NCBI RefSeq assembly: GCF_046630445.1
Contig: NC_092333.1
Span: 97,004,001-97,068,000, forward strand
Reading direction: 5' to 3'
Source: Rutidosis leptorrhynchoides
Lineage: Eukaryota; Streptophyta; Magnoliopsida; Asterales; Asteraceae
Length of the DNA: 64,000 nt
A model generated the notes under the pieces. That model had not been told where the DNA came from. It saw only the letters and a program-made list of their open reading frames with translations, and searched no databases. A program made the translations under genes and the position numbers. Within the stretch, counting starts at the first letter, position 1. Each line of letters starts with the position of its first letter. Of this stretch, positions 36,580 to 47,230 are shown piece after piece.

Positions 36580-37845
36580 GAATTCTTTCTCATAGGTAAG
36601 TATGTACAGTTTTTATTTTTATTTTTATTATTTTTAACCTTTTGATAATAAACGCTAATTCGTTCGCTATAAAGTATTAAATTGGTATTAAATAAAATTA
36701 GGTATGCGTAACCGAAATTATTGATATCATACAAAAATTTATTACATCACTGCGAAATTTACCGTTTATTCTTAAGGTATAAATATCTTTAATCAATCAA
36801 CCTAAAATATTTCAGAAATTCGTCAGGAGTAAAACTAGGTTATGGAACCGAAATTACTTTACCGAAAAGAGGGGCGTATATTTTTGATAATATTTGATTG
36901 ATTAAAGTGGGATAAAAAGACCAAAAAGATTTTTAATTTTAATTTTTACTTTGTTTTTAAAATTAATATTAAATTATTATTATAAACTTTTTAAAATCAA
37001 TATATTTAAGTTTGTAAATATTTTAAACTACTATTTTTAATATAAGTTTGTAAAATTAAAAATATTAATTATATTTAAATGAATTTGTAATTTTATGCAT
37101 TTTAAATTTAAGTTTGGTGTGAATTTAAAAACAAGTATATACTTTATTTCACTAAGATAAAAATATGATTTTTAAAATTCGTCGTGAGTTGAAGACTAGG
37201 TCATTGAACCGAAATTGCTTTACCCGAGGGAGGGACGAGAAATTTTATTATCATTATTTTTAATCTTATTGATCTAAAGTATGCCAAAAACATTTAAAAA
37301 AAAAAAAACAAACGCCAATATGTTTGGAAACTTTGGTAAAATTTAATCATTTTTTTACGCTAATGACCCTCAATAATTTAAATTGTACTGATTTCTTGCA
37401 AATGAGGGCATTGCATGATCTTAAGTGTGGGAAGGGGTTAAATTCTTTCGAATTTTTAAAATTTTTAGACTTATACACTTGGTTACCATTAGAAATACTA
37501 GTAACGCAGTAGTTGTATTAGAATCTAGTGCTCTGTGCTAATAAAGAACAGCCCTAGTCTTATATACTGACTACCCAATTCTAGTAAAATTTTTCAAAAT
37601 TTTCAATTAAATGAATTCAAAATCATGTTTATACATATTTATGAACGATAAAACTAGTTGTTAACACCGAAATTATTGTTACCTTGGAAAGGACATAAAT
37701 TGAGAAACAACCCAAAATGTTAGAATTCATTTAAGAATGGAATAGGGGAGAATAAAAAGGCAAAGAAAGAAAAATAAAAGCCAAGTGTGGGAAAATTTAC
37801 CAAGTTATTTAGAACATATGTCACATATTTTTGTACAAATAATTA
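36580..37845 (+). other. AT-rich 3' non-coding part of the Athila-like element
   Basis: No domain in any frame. The motif AAGTGTGGGAA recurs (35991, about 37423, about 37783), and 'accgaaattacttt' or similar recurs at about 36848 and 37210. The region ends abruptly at 37845. Confidence 0.65.
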
Positions 37846-38132
37846 AAGATCAGATGAAGAAGAAATACCCGCATTTATTTCCAAATCCAAATCAATGAAA
37901 AACTTCAATTCATTGAAGAACCCGTCGAAATAATGGATCGTGAGGTTAAGAGACTTAAACAAAACAAGATACCGATTGTTAAGGTTCGATGAAATGCTCG
38001 TAGAGGACCCGAGTTCACCTGGGAGCGTGAAGATCAGATGAAGAAGAAATACCCGCATTTATTTCCAGAAGATACGACAACACCTCCAACTGCTTAAAAT
38101 TTCGGGACAAAATTTATTTAACGGGTAGGCAC
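37846..38132 (+). pseudogene. Pol tail (chromodomain) of an upstream, mostly lost gypsy copy
   Basis: Positions 37883-38132 match 46984-47230 of copy 1: the region encoding EEPVEIMDREVKRLKQNK and the chromodomain end WEREDQMKKKYPHLF, then the polypurine tract. A CGATGA in place of CGATGG at about 37990 gives a stop. The first 37 bp (37846-37882) instead match 47128-47164, so the start is a rearranged duplicate. It ends directly at the LTR at 38133, which shows that this LTR was also the 3' LTR of a preceding copy. Confidence 0.85.
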
Positions 38133-40647
38133 TGTAGTGACCCGAACTTTTTCATGTTTATATATATATTAAATGAAATTGTTATTTACATGATTAAGTG
38201 TTTCCAACATGTTAAGCAATCAAACTTGTTAAGACTTGATTAATTGAAATAGGTTTCATATAGACAATTGACCACCCAAGTTGACCGGTGATTCACGAAC
38301 GTTAAACTTGTAAAAACTATACGATGACATATATATGGTTATATATATAGTTAACATGATTTTATTATAAGTATGTATCTCATTAGGTATTTTAACAATG
38401 AGTTATATACATAAAAATGAGACTATTAATTTAAGAAGCTCGAAAACAATATATATAACGATTATCGTTATAACAACGTCTTACTAGGTACATATGAATC
38501 ATATTAAGATATTGATACACTTGGTTAATTATGTTAAATGATAAGTAAATATATTATTAAGTGTATTAACAATGAAATACATATGTAAAAATAAGACTAC
38601 TAACTTAATGATTTCGAAACGAGACATATATGTAACGATTATCGTTGTAACGACATTTAACTCTATATACATCATACTAAGATATATTATATATCATAAT
38701 ATCATGATAATATAACAATTTAATATCTCATTTTTTATAATAAATAATGGGTTAACAACATTCAACAAGATCGTTAACCTAAAGGTTTTAAAACAACATT
38801 TACATGTAACGACTAACGATGACTTAACGACTCAGTTAAAATGTATATACATGTAGTGTTTTAATATGTATTCATACACTTTTGAAATACTTAAAGACAC
38901 TTATCAAAATACTTCTACTTAACAAAAATGCTTACAATTACATCCTCGTTCAGTTTCATCAACAATTCTACTCGTATGCACCCGTATTCGTACTCGTACA
39001 ATACACAGCTTTTAGATGTATGTACTATTGGTATATACACTCCAATGATCAGCTCTTAGCAGCCCATGTGAGTCACCTAACACATGTGGGAACCATCATT
39101 TGGCAACTAGCATGAAATATCTCATAAAATTACAAAAATATGAGTAATCATTCATGACTTATTTACATGAAAACAAAATTACATATCCTTTATATCTAAT
39201 CCATACACCAACGACCAAAAACACCTACAAACACTTTCATTCTTCAATTTTCTTCATCTAATTGATCTCTCTCAAGTTCTATCTTCAAGTTCTAAGTGTT
39301 CTTCATAAATTCTAAAAGTTCTAGTTTCATAAAATCAAGAATACTTCCAAGATTGCAAGTTTACTTCCAAGTTTTCTAAATCCATTCCAAGTAATCATCC
39401 AAGATCAAGAAACCTTTGTTACTTACAGTAGGTTATCTTTCTAATACAAGGTAATAATCATATTCAAACTTTAATTCAATTTCTATAACTATAACAATCT
39501 TATTTCGAGTGGAAATCTTACTTGAAATTGTTTTCGTGTCATGATTCTGCTTCAAGAACTTTCAAGCCATCCAAGGATCCTTTGAAGCTAGATCTATTTT
39601 TCTCATTTCCAGTAGGTTTATCCAAGGAACTTGAGGTAGTAATGATGTTCATAACATCATTCGATTCATACATATAAAGCTATCTTATTCGAAGGTTTAA
39701 ACTTGTAATCACTAGAACATAGTTTAGTTAATTCTAAACTTGTTCGCAAATAAAAGTTAATCCTTCTAACTTGACTTTTAAAATCAACTAAACACATTTA
39801 AAAATCTGTGAAAGTGAGTTATAGTCCCACTTTTAAAATCTAATATTTTTGGGATGAGAATACATGCAGGTTTTATAAATGATTTACAAAATAGACACAA
39901 GTACGTGAAACTACATTCTATGATTGAATTATCGAAATCGAATATGCCCCTTTTTATTAAGTCTGGTAATCTAAGAATTAGGGAACAGACACCCTAATTG
40001 ACGCGAATCCTAAAGATAGATCTATTGGGCCTAACAAACCCCATCCAAAGTACCGAATGCTTTAGTACTTCGAAATTTATATCATATCCGAAGGGTGTCC
40101 CGGAATCATGGGGATATTCTTAAATATGCATCTTGTTAATGTCGGTTACCAGGTGTTCACCATATGAATGATTTTTATCTCTATGTATGGGATGTGTATT
40201 GAAATATGAAATCTTGTGGTCTATTATTATGATTTGATAATATATAGGTTAAACCTATAACTCACCAACATTTTTGTTGACGTTTTAAGCATGTTTATTC
40301 TTAGGTGATTATTAAGAGCTTCCGCTGTCGCATACTTAAATAAGGACGAGATTTGGAGTCCATGCTTGTATGATATTGTGTAAAAACTGCATTCAAGAAA
40401 CTTATTTCGTTGTAACATATTTGTATTGTAAACCATTATGTAATGGTCGTGTGTAAACAGGATATTTTAGATTATCATTATTTGATAATCTACGTAAAGC
40501 TTTTTAAACCTTTATTGATGAAATAAAGGTTATGGTTTGTTTTAAAATGAATGCAGTCTTTGAAAAACGTCTCATATAGAGGTCAAAACCTCGCAACGAA
40601 ATCAATTAATATGGAACGTTTTTAATCAATAAGAACGGGACATTTCA
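38133..40647 (+). repeat. LTR A, 2,515 bp, with an internal deletion
   Basis: Starts TGTAGTGACCCG and ends GACATTTCA. Relative to LTR B it lacks about 921 bp: the join 'cacattt/aaaaatctg' near 39799-39801 corresponds to 48899 and 49821 of LTR B. The join has about one base of shared sequence, so it was not made by recombination between long repeats. Otherwise it is close to LTR B. Confidence 0.9.
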
Positions 40648-40649
40648 GT

Positions 40650-40661
40650 TGGTATCCGAGC
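40650..40661 (+). other. Primer-binding site, copy 1
   Basis: TGGTATCCGAGC has one mismatch to the initiator-tRNA-Met-complementary TGGTATCAGAGC, two bases after LTR A. Copy 2 has the same site at 50672-50683. Confidence 0.85.
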
Positions 40662-40856
40662 GTTGGTCTTAGAGAACCAGAAAATTTGCATTAGTGTGTC
40701 TTATCGAGTTTGTTAGGATGCATTAGTGAGTCTGGACTTCGACCGTGTTTTCTTTAAAAATGATAGCTTAACATTTTTGTTGGAAACTATATATTAATAA
40801 CATGTATATATTATGTGATATATTAATCTCTTAACGTGTTTGATATTATGTGATAG

Positions 40857-41471
40857 ATGTCTACCTCTAAAACAAGTCCCATTGACTCACCTAATAATAA
40901 TGAAGAGTCAAATGTAAATTGGAATGATTCGTGGACTGATTCACAAGTTCCCGAAGAGGAACCGGAAGAAGAGTCGGAACCGGAAGAAGAATCGGAACCG
41001 GAAGAAGAATCGGAATCGGAAGAAGAAATAGAACCAGTGGGGGAAATAATAAAACGGTTAAGTAGAAGAAAATCCTCAACCAACCGACCAAAGTTAATTA
41101 TGGTCAATGGTGTTTCCGCCAAGGAAGCAAAGTATTGAGAGGATTACCAATTCTCCGATAAATCGGATCCCGACAAGGATTCCGATGATGTTATAGAAAT
41201 TACCCCAACACAATTTAATAAGGCAAAAGAGAACAATAAGGGAAAGGGCATAAAAATAGAGAAATTTGATTCCAAACCCTATGAACTTTATATGTATCGT
41301 CAACACCCGTATTTCTTAAGTTGTGACAATAACCCGGGTACCTCTAAACCACCAGGTTTTTCTAAACCAATGTGGAAAACGAAGGCTCGTATTAGGGGAA
41401 CATCATATATCCCTAGAAACTTGGCAAAACGAACCAAAATTGAAGAAGAAGAAACGAGCGAGTCGGAATAA
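40857..41471 (+). pseudogene. Extra acidic ORF upstream of gag, copy 1
   Basis: A frame of 204 codons from ATG 40857 to TAA 41469-41471, with one in-frame TGA at 41136-41138. Residues about 35-60 are a Glu/Ser/Pro repeat (units of EEESEPE). Past the TGA the frame stays open: an Asp/Ser stretch (DKDSDDVIEITP), a Lys-rich segment, then YELYMYRQHPYFLS and a basic C-terminus. No domain is recognised. The same TGA is present in copy 2, so it predates the duplication, or is tolerated. It sits between the primer site and the F-box ORF, where chromoviruses normally have only a leader. Confidence 0.6.
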
Positions 41472-41576
41472 GATAGTTGTATTCATGTGGTGTAATATAT
41501 GTAATATAGTGTGCTTATGCTTTATGATATATGTAAAAATTGCTTGTATTAATAAGTATTGTTTTTATGAATCTAA

Positions 41577-41594
41577 CTCTTGTCTATTTTACAG
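41577..41594 (+). promoter_or_regulatory. Candidate splice acceptor before the F-box ORF, copy 1
   Basis: 'tcttgtctattttacag' ends at 41594, 14 nt before the ATG at 41609. It may be a retained or functional intron boundary between the acidic ORF and the F-box ORF. Copy 2 has the same at 51599-51616. Prediction only. Confidence 0.4.
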
Positions 41595-41608
41595 TATAAA
41601 AACACAAA

Positions 41609-42292
41609 ATGGATAGACAACCCAATATTTTAAGAGACCTACCCGGAGACATGATTGATGAAATCTTGTCTAGAGTCGGTCAGAATTCTTCAGCACAACT
41701 ATTTACGACGAAATCAGTTTGTAAGACATTCGAAGAACGTTCCAAGAATGTCTTGGTTTATAAGAGACTTTTGTTTGAAAGATGGGGGATATCACATTGG
41801 GAAACCCATAAGTTACGATGTGTTTACTTTGACGCATATATTGTGGGGAACCCAAATGCTATTTTATGCAACGGGTTAAGAAATTATTTTGACTCAATGT
41901 ATCCGAATATAGGACTTCATGATTTAGAAAAAGCGGCTAACATGCAACATAAAGAAGCATGCTATGCTTAGGGGTTAGTAATGTTCGCTTCTCACCAAAG
42001 TGAGAAAAAGAACATCGGGCTACAACTATTAAACAAAACGTTCCCACAAGTGACAGAGTCGGTAATTGGGGTAAGAAATGAGGTTTTTAGGTTATTACGA
42101 GACTGTTGGTTATTACGTAACCCTCGTCCCTTTGACGACGTTACAACACGATGTCTTATCAACGGCCATAACGGTTATGTTCCACAAGATCAAGGATGGG
42201 AAGTAGTCCTAGTAAAACCAGAATGCATGACTTGTTTCTGGACGTATGAATTACGTGTCTTTATTGCCTTTGCTGAACGACTTGTGTACTAG
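41609..42292 (+). pseudogene. Captured F-box protein ORF, copy 1, one stop
   Basis: Same 227-codon ORF as at 51631-52314, but with TAG at 41969-41971 where copy 2 has TAC (Tyr). An N-terminal F-box (LRDLPGDMIDEILSRVG, then KSVCKTFEE) is followed by GNPNAILCNGLRNYF, LEKAANMQHKEACYA and GLVMFASHQ…GLQLLNKTF. Copies 1 and 2 differ at seven sites by eye: five change the protein (including the stop) and two are silent. That ratio does not suggest selection on the protein since the copies separated. Confidence 0.75.
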
Positions 42293-42480
42293 CTAGAATT
42301 ATCTTCACAACTACCTTATATCAAAGTTATTGTGTGCTATATTTCATGCTTTATGTAAAATAAGCGGTATTGTAAGTTTGTAAAATATTGTATAAAAGTT
42401 TGAACGCGAAATATTATTATAATCAGTTTTTCATATAGAATTGTAGTAGTTGAATTGTATATTAGCTACTAAGTATGAAC

Positions 42481-42503
42481 TTAACGGGTAGGTACTACCC
42501 GAA
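42481..42503 (+). repeat. Internal near-copy of the polypurine tract/LTR junction
   Basis: TTAACGGGTAGGTACT followed by ACCCGAA matches the 3' junction at about 47217-47243, where the same purine-rich block is followed by TGTAGTGACCCGAA, except that about six bases of the LTR start are missing. It lies between the F-box ORF and gag in both copies (also about 52503). Confidence 0.6.
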
Positions 42504-42633
42504 TTTAAACTTATAAAACGCTAATATGAAGAAAAAGCATTTATAAATGAGTTCATATTATGCTACGAAATACTATTAACTACTCTTAATATTATGTATG
42601 ATTAACTTGTTCCATTTGAATATTTTGAAGGAA

Positions 42634-43818
42634 ATGGCACCGACTACTCGACACACCGTGAATATGAATGAAGAGGAATTCCGTAGTTTTCTAGCTTCAA
42701 ACATAGCCGCAGTACAGGCTGCGCTACATACCAACAATAACCTTGGATCTAGCAGTACAGGAAATCGTGTAGGATGCTCCTACAAAGAATTCACTGCCTG
42801 CAAACCTTTAGAATTTGATGGAACCGAAGGACCGATCGGATTGAAACGGTGGTCCGAGAAGGTCGAATCGGTATTTGCCATAAGTAAGTGTACTGAAGAG
42901 GACAAAGTGAAGTACGCTACGCATACCTTCACAGGTTCTACGTTAACATGGTGGAATACCTATCTAGAGCAAGTGGGACAAGATGATGCGTACGCACTAC
43001 CGTGGTCAGCATTCAAGCACTTGATGAACGAGAAATACCGTCCCAGAACCGAGGTCAATAAGCTCAAGACAGAACTTAGAGGGTTACGAACCCAAGGATT
43101 TGATATTACCACGTACGAAAGACGATTCACAGAATTGTGCCTATTATGTCCGGGAGCGTTCGAAGATGAGGAAGAGAAGATCGACCTGTTTGTGAAAGGA
43201 TTACCGGAAAGAATCCAAGAAGATATAAGTTCACACGAGCCCACCTCCATACAACAGGCATGTAGAATGGCTCATAAACTAGTGAACCAGATTGAGGAAA
43301 GAATTAAAGAACAGACGGCTGAAGAGGCCAATGTGAAGCAAGTCAAAAGAAAGTGGGAGGAAAACGGTGATAAGAATCACCAATACAACAACAACAGCAA
43401 TTACAACAATAATCGCAACAACTATCCCAACAATCGCAACATCAATCGCAACTACAACAAACGGCCCAACAACAACAACAACAGCAACTACAACAATCGT
43501 CCCAACAACAATAACAACCGCAACAACAACAACAATCAGAAGCAGCTATGCCAAAGGTGTGAAAAGTATCACTCGGGGTTCTGCACCAAATTTTGCAACA
43601 AGTGTAAAATAAATGGTCATAGCGTGGCGAAGTGTGAGGTCTACGGACCAGGGGTTAACAGAACGAAAGCAACAAATGGTGTCGGAATGAGTAATGGCGG
43701 AGCAAGTAGTGTCGGAGCAAGTTATGCCAATGTAGTTTGTTATAAATGTGGAAAACTGGGCCACATTATTAGAAATTGCCCGAACCAGGAGAACACGAAT
43801 GGACAAGGCCGCGGATGA
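42634..43818 (+). CDS. Gag of chromodomain gypsy copy 1
   Basis: The start ATG at 42634 gives MAPTTRHTVNMNEEEF; an upstream in-frame ATG at 42598 is less likely. Residues about 60-220 form the gag core (PLEFDGTEGPIGLKRWSEKVES, FTGSTLTWWNTYL, FKHLMNEKYRPRTEVNKLK, YERRFTELCLLCPG, FVKGLPERIQEDI). An Asn-rich low-complexity linker (about 43380-43540) follows. Three Cys/His motifs come next: CQRCEKYHSGFC, CNKCKINGHSVAKC and CYKCGKLGHIIRNC. It ends at TGA 43816-43818, where pol continues in the same frame; the stop stands where Arg (CGA) would be plausible. The same stop is in copy 2 (63482-63484). Confidence 0.85.
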   Translation: MAPTTRHTVNMNEEEFRSFLASNIAAVQAALHTNNNLGSSSTGNRVGCSYKEFTACKPLEFDGTEGPIGLKRWSEKVESVFAISKCTEEDKVKYATHTFTGSTLTWWNTYLEQVGQDDAYALPWSAFKHLMNEKYRPRTEVNKLKTELRGLRTQGFDITTYERRFTELCLLCPGAFEDEEEKIDLFVKGLPERIQEDISSHEPTSIQQACRMAHKLVNQIEERIKEQTAEEANVKQVKRKWEENGDKNHQYNNNSNYNNNRNNYPNNRNINRNYNKRPNNNNNSNYNNRPNNNNNRNNNNNQKQLCQRCEKYHSGFCTKFCNKCKINGHSVAKCEVYGPGVNRTKATNGVGMSNGGASSVGASYANVVCYKCGKLGHIIRNCPNQENTNGQGRG

Positions 43819-46800
43819 GTTTTCAATATTAATGCGGCAGAGGCACAGGAAGACCCGGAGCTTGTTACGGGTACGTTTCTTATTGACAATAAATCTGCTT
43901 ACGTTTTATTTGATTCGGGTGCGGATAGAAGCTATATGAGTAGAGATTTTTGTGCTAAATTAAGTTGTCCATTGACGCCGTTGGATAGTAAATTTTTACT
44001 CGAATTAGCAAATGGTAAATTAATTTCAGCAGATAATATATGTCGAAATCGAGAATTAAACTGGTTAGCGAAACATTTAAGATTGACTTGATACCAGTAG
44101 AGTTAGGGAGTTTTGATGTAATAGTTGGCATGGACTGGCTGAAGAAGGTGAAAGCAGAGATCATATGTTATAAAAATGCAATTCGCATTGTACGAGAAGA
44201 AGGAGAACCCTTAATGGTGTACGGAGAAAAGGGCAACATGAAGCTACATCTTATTAGTAATTTGAAGGCACAAAAACTAATAAGAAAAGGTTGCTATGCT
44301 GTTCTAGCACACGTCGAGAAAGTACAAACCGAAGAAAAGAGCATCAATGATGTTCCCGTCGCAAAAGAATTTCCCGATGTATTTCCGAAAGAATTACCGG
44401 GACTACCTCCACATCAATCTGTTGAATTTCAAATAGATCTTGTACCAGGAGCTGCACCAATAGCTCGTGCTCCTTATAGACACGCACCCAGCGAGATGAA
44501 AGAACTGAAAAGCCAACTGCAAGAACTATTAGAACGTGGTTTCATTCGACCAAGCACATCACCATGGGGAGCTCCTGTTTTGTTTGTCAAGAAGAAGGAT
44601 GGTACATTTAGGTTGTGTATTGACTACAGAGAGTTGAACAAACTTACCATAAAAAACTGTTATCCACTGCCGAGAATTGACGACTTATTTGATCAACTAC
44701 AAGTCTCGTCAGTTTATTCGAAGATCGATTTACATTCTAGATATCATCAAATGCGAGTAAAGGAGGATGATATTCCAAAAACTGCTTTTAGGACACGTTA
44801 TGGTCATTACGAGTTTATGGTTATGCCGTTTGGATTGACTAACGCACCAACTGTGTTCATAGACCTTATGAACCGAGTGTGTGGGCCATATCTTGACAAG
44901 TTTGTCATTGTTTTCATCGATGACATACTTATTTACTCAAAGAATGATCAAGAGCACGAAGAACATTTGAGAAAAATGCTAGAAGTATTGAGGAAAGAAA
45001 AACTGTAAGCTAAGTTTTCAAAATGTGCATTTTGGTTGGAAGAAGTTCAATTCCTCGGTCACATAGTGAACAAAGAAGGTATCCAGGTGGACCCAGCAAA
45101 GATCGAAACCGTTGAAAAGTGGGAAACCCCAAAAACTCTGAAGCATATACGTCAATTTTTAGGACTAGCTGTTACTACAGAAGGTTCATCCAAGACTTTT
45201 CCAGAATAGCAAAACCCTTGACTGCATTAACGCATAAAGGGAAGAAACTTGAATGGAAGGATGAACAAGAGAAAGCGTTTCAGTTATTGAAGAAAAAGCT
45301 AACTACGGCACCTATATTGTCATTGCCTGAAGGGAATGATGATTTTGTGATTTATTGTAACGCATCAAAGCAAAGTCTCGATTGTGTATTAATGCAACGA
45401 ACGAAGGTGATTGCTTATGCGTCTAGATAATTGAAGATTCACGAGCAAAATTATACGACGCATGATTTGGAATTGGGCGCGGTTGTTTTTGCATTAAAGA
45501 CTTGGAGGCACTACTTATATGGGGTCAAAAGTATTATATATACCGACCACAAAAGTCTTCAACACATATTTAATCAGAAACAACTAAATATGAGGCAGCG
45601 TAGGTGGATTGAATTGTTGAATGATTACGACTTTGAGATTCGTTACCACCCAGGGAAGGCAAATGTGGTAGCCGATGCCTTGAGCAGAAAGGACAGAGAA
45701 CCCATTCGAGTAAAATCTATGAATATAATGATTCACAATAACCTTACTACTCAAATAAAGGAGGCATAACAAGGAGTTTTAAAAGAGGGAAATTTAAAGG
45801 ATGAAATACCCAAAGGATCGGAGAAGCATCTTAATATTCGGGAAGACGAAACCCGGTATAGGGCTGAAAGGATTTGGGTACCAAAATTTGGAGATATGAG
45901 AGAAATGGTACTTAGAGAAGCTCAAAAAACCAGATACTCAATACATCCTGGAACGGGAAGATGTACAAGGATCTCAAGAAACATTTTTGGTGGCCGGGTA
46001 TGAAAGCCGATGTTGCTTAATACGTAGGAGAATGTTTGACGTGTTCTAAGGTCAAAGCTGAGCATCAGAAACCATCAGGTCTACTTCAACAACTCGAAAT
46101 CCCGGAATGGAAATGGGAAAAAATTACCACGGATTTCATCACTAAATTGCCTAGGACTGCAAGTGGTTTTGATACTATTTGGGTAATAGTTGATCGTCTC
46201 ACCAAATCAGCACACTTCCTGCCAATAAGAGAAGATGACAAGATGGAGAAGTTAGCACGACTGTATTTGAAGGAAGTCGTCTCCAGACATGGAATACCAA
46301 TCTCTATTATCTCTGATAGGGATGGCAGATTTATTTCAAGATTCTGGCAGACATTACAGCAAGCATTAGGAACTCGTCTAGACATAAGTACTGCCTATCA
46401 TCCACAAACTGATAGGCAGAGCAAAAGGATGATACAAACGCTTGAAGACATGCTACGAGCTTGTGTTATTGATTTCGGAAACAGTTGGGATCGACATCTA
46501 CGGTTAGCAGAATTTTCCTACAACAACAGCTACCATTCAAGCATTGAGATGGCGCCGTTTGAAGCACTTTATGGTAGAAAGTGCAGGTCTCCGATTTGTT
46601 GGAGTGAAGTGGGGGATAGACAGATTATGGGTCCGGAGATAATACAAGAAACTACCGAGAAAATCATCCAAATTCAACAAAGATTGAAAACCGCCCAGAG
46701 TCGACAAAAGAGCTACGCGGACAGTAAAAGAAAAGATATAGAGTTTGAAATTGGAGAAATGGTCATGCTTAAGGTTTCACCTTGGAAAGGCGTTGTTCGA

Positions 46801-47196
46801 TTTGGTGAACGGGGGAAACTATATCCAAGGTACATTGGACCATTCAAGATTATAGATCGTGTCGGACCAGTAGCTTACTGACTTGAGTTACCTCAACAAC
46901 TTGCGAATGTACATAACACTTTCCACGTCTCAAATTTGAATAAATGTTTTGCTAAAGAAGATCTCACTATTCCGTTGGACGAAATCCAAATTAATGAAAA
47001 ACTTCAATTCATTGAAGAACCCGTCGAAATAATGGATCGTGAGGTTAAGAGACTTAAACAAAACAAGATACCGATTGTTAAGGTTCGATGGAATGCTCGT
47101 AGAGGACCCGAGCTCACCTGGGAGCGTGAAGATCAGATGAAGAAGAAATACCCGCATTTATTTCCAGAAGATACGTCAACACCTCCAACTGCTTAA
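43819..47196 (+). pseudogene. Pol of chromodomain gypsy copy 1 (protease to chromodomain), inactivated
   Basis: Order: protease (FDSGADRSYM at about 43909), then a one-base loss near 44055-44060, RT ([23 protein letters not shown], catalytic FIDDILIYS near 44915), TAA at about 45006, a one-base loss near 45168, RNase H ([17 protein letters not shown]), TAA 45428-45430 and 45767-45769, integrase finger, core ([16 protein letters not shown]), C-terminal domain, TGA 46879-46881, chromodomain. Two catalytic residues are also lost: the RNase H Asp of the usual DAS reads NAS, and the integrase Glu reads Lys (AAA 46423-46425, in QSKRMIQ). This copy cannot make active enzymes. The protease frameshift is shared with copy 2. 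Confidence 0.88.
47030..47196 (+). other. Chromodomain at the integrase C-terminus
   Basis: Encodes EEPVEIMDREVKRL, then IPIVKVRWN, then ELTWEREDQMKKKYPHLF, the pattern of a chromovirus chromodomain. In relatives it directs integration to chromatin marks. It is part of the broken pol frame. Confidence 0.82.
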
Positions 47197-47211
47197 AATT
47201 TCGGGACGAAA

Positions 47212-47230
47212 TTTATTAACGGGTAGGTAC
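47212..47230 (+). other. Polypurine tract before LTR B
   Basis: 'ttaacgggtaggtac' directly precedes TGTAGTGACCCG. A longer 'aaatttcgggacgaaattt' inverted motif lies just upstream and also occurs in the 53-63 kb element. Confidence 0.75.

Larger units (their letters stand above)
27142..37845 (+). mobile_element. Athila-like Ty3-gypsy element lacking its 3' LTR
   Basis: The order is 5' LTR, tRNA-Asp-type primer site, leader, gag, protease, RT, RNase H, integrase, then an extra ORF and a long AT-rich 3' non-coding part with repeated AAGTGTGGG motifs. The RT box FMDDFSVFG and the primer site are typical of the Athila/Tat group. The 3' LTR is absent: at 37846 the sequence switches to the pol tail of another gypsy family. 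Six in-frame stops and a frameshift make it non-coding for a full polyprotein. Confidence 0.88.

Noticed and set aside
40823..41122. Ser-rich antisense frame opposite the acidic ORF (also 50845-51144)
   Set aside because: It is the reverse reading of the Glu-rich repeat; low complexity and no independent support.
43367..43612. Thr/Ile-rich frame
   Set aside because: Shifted reading of the Asn-codon repeat in gag.
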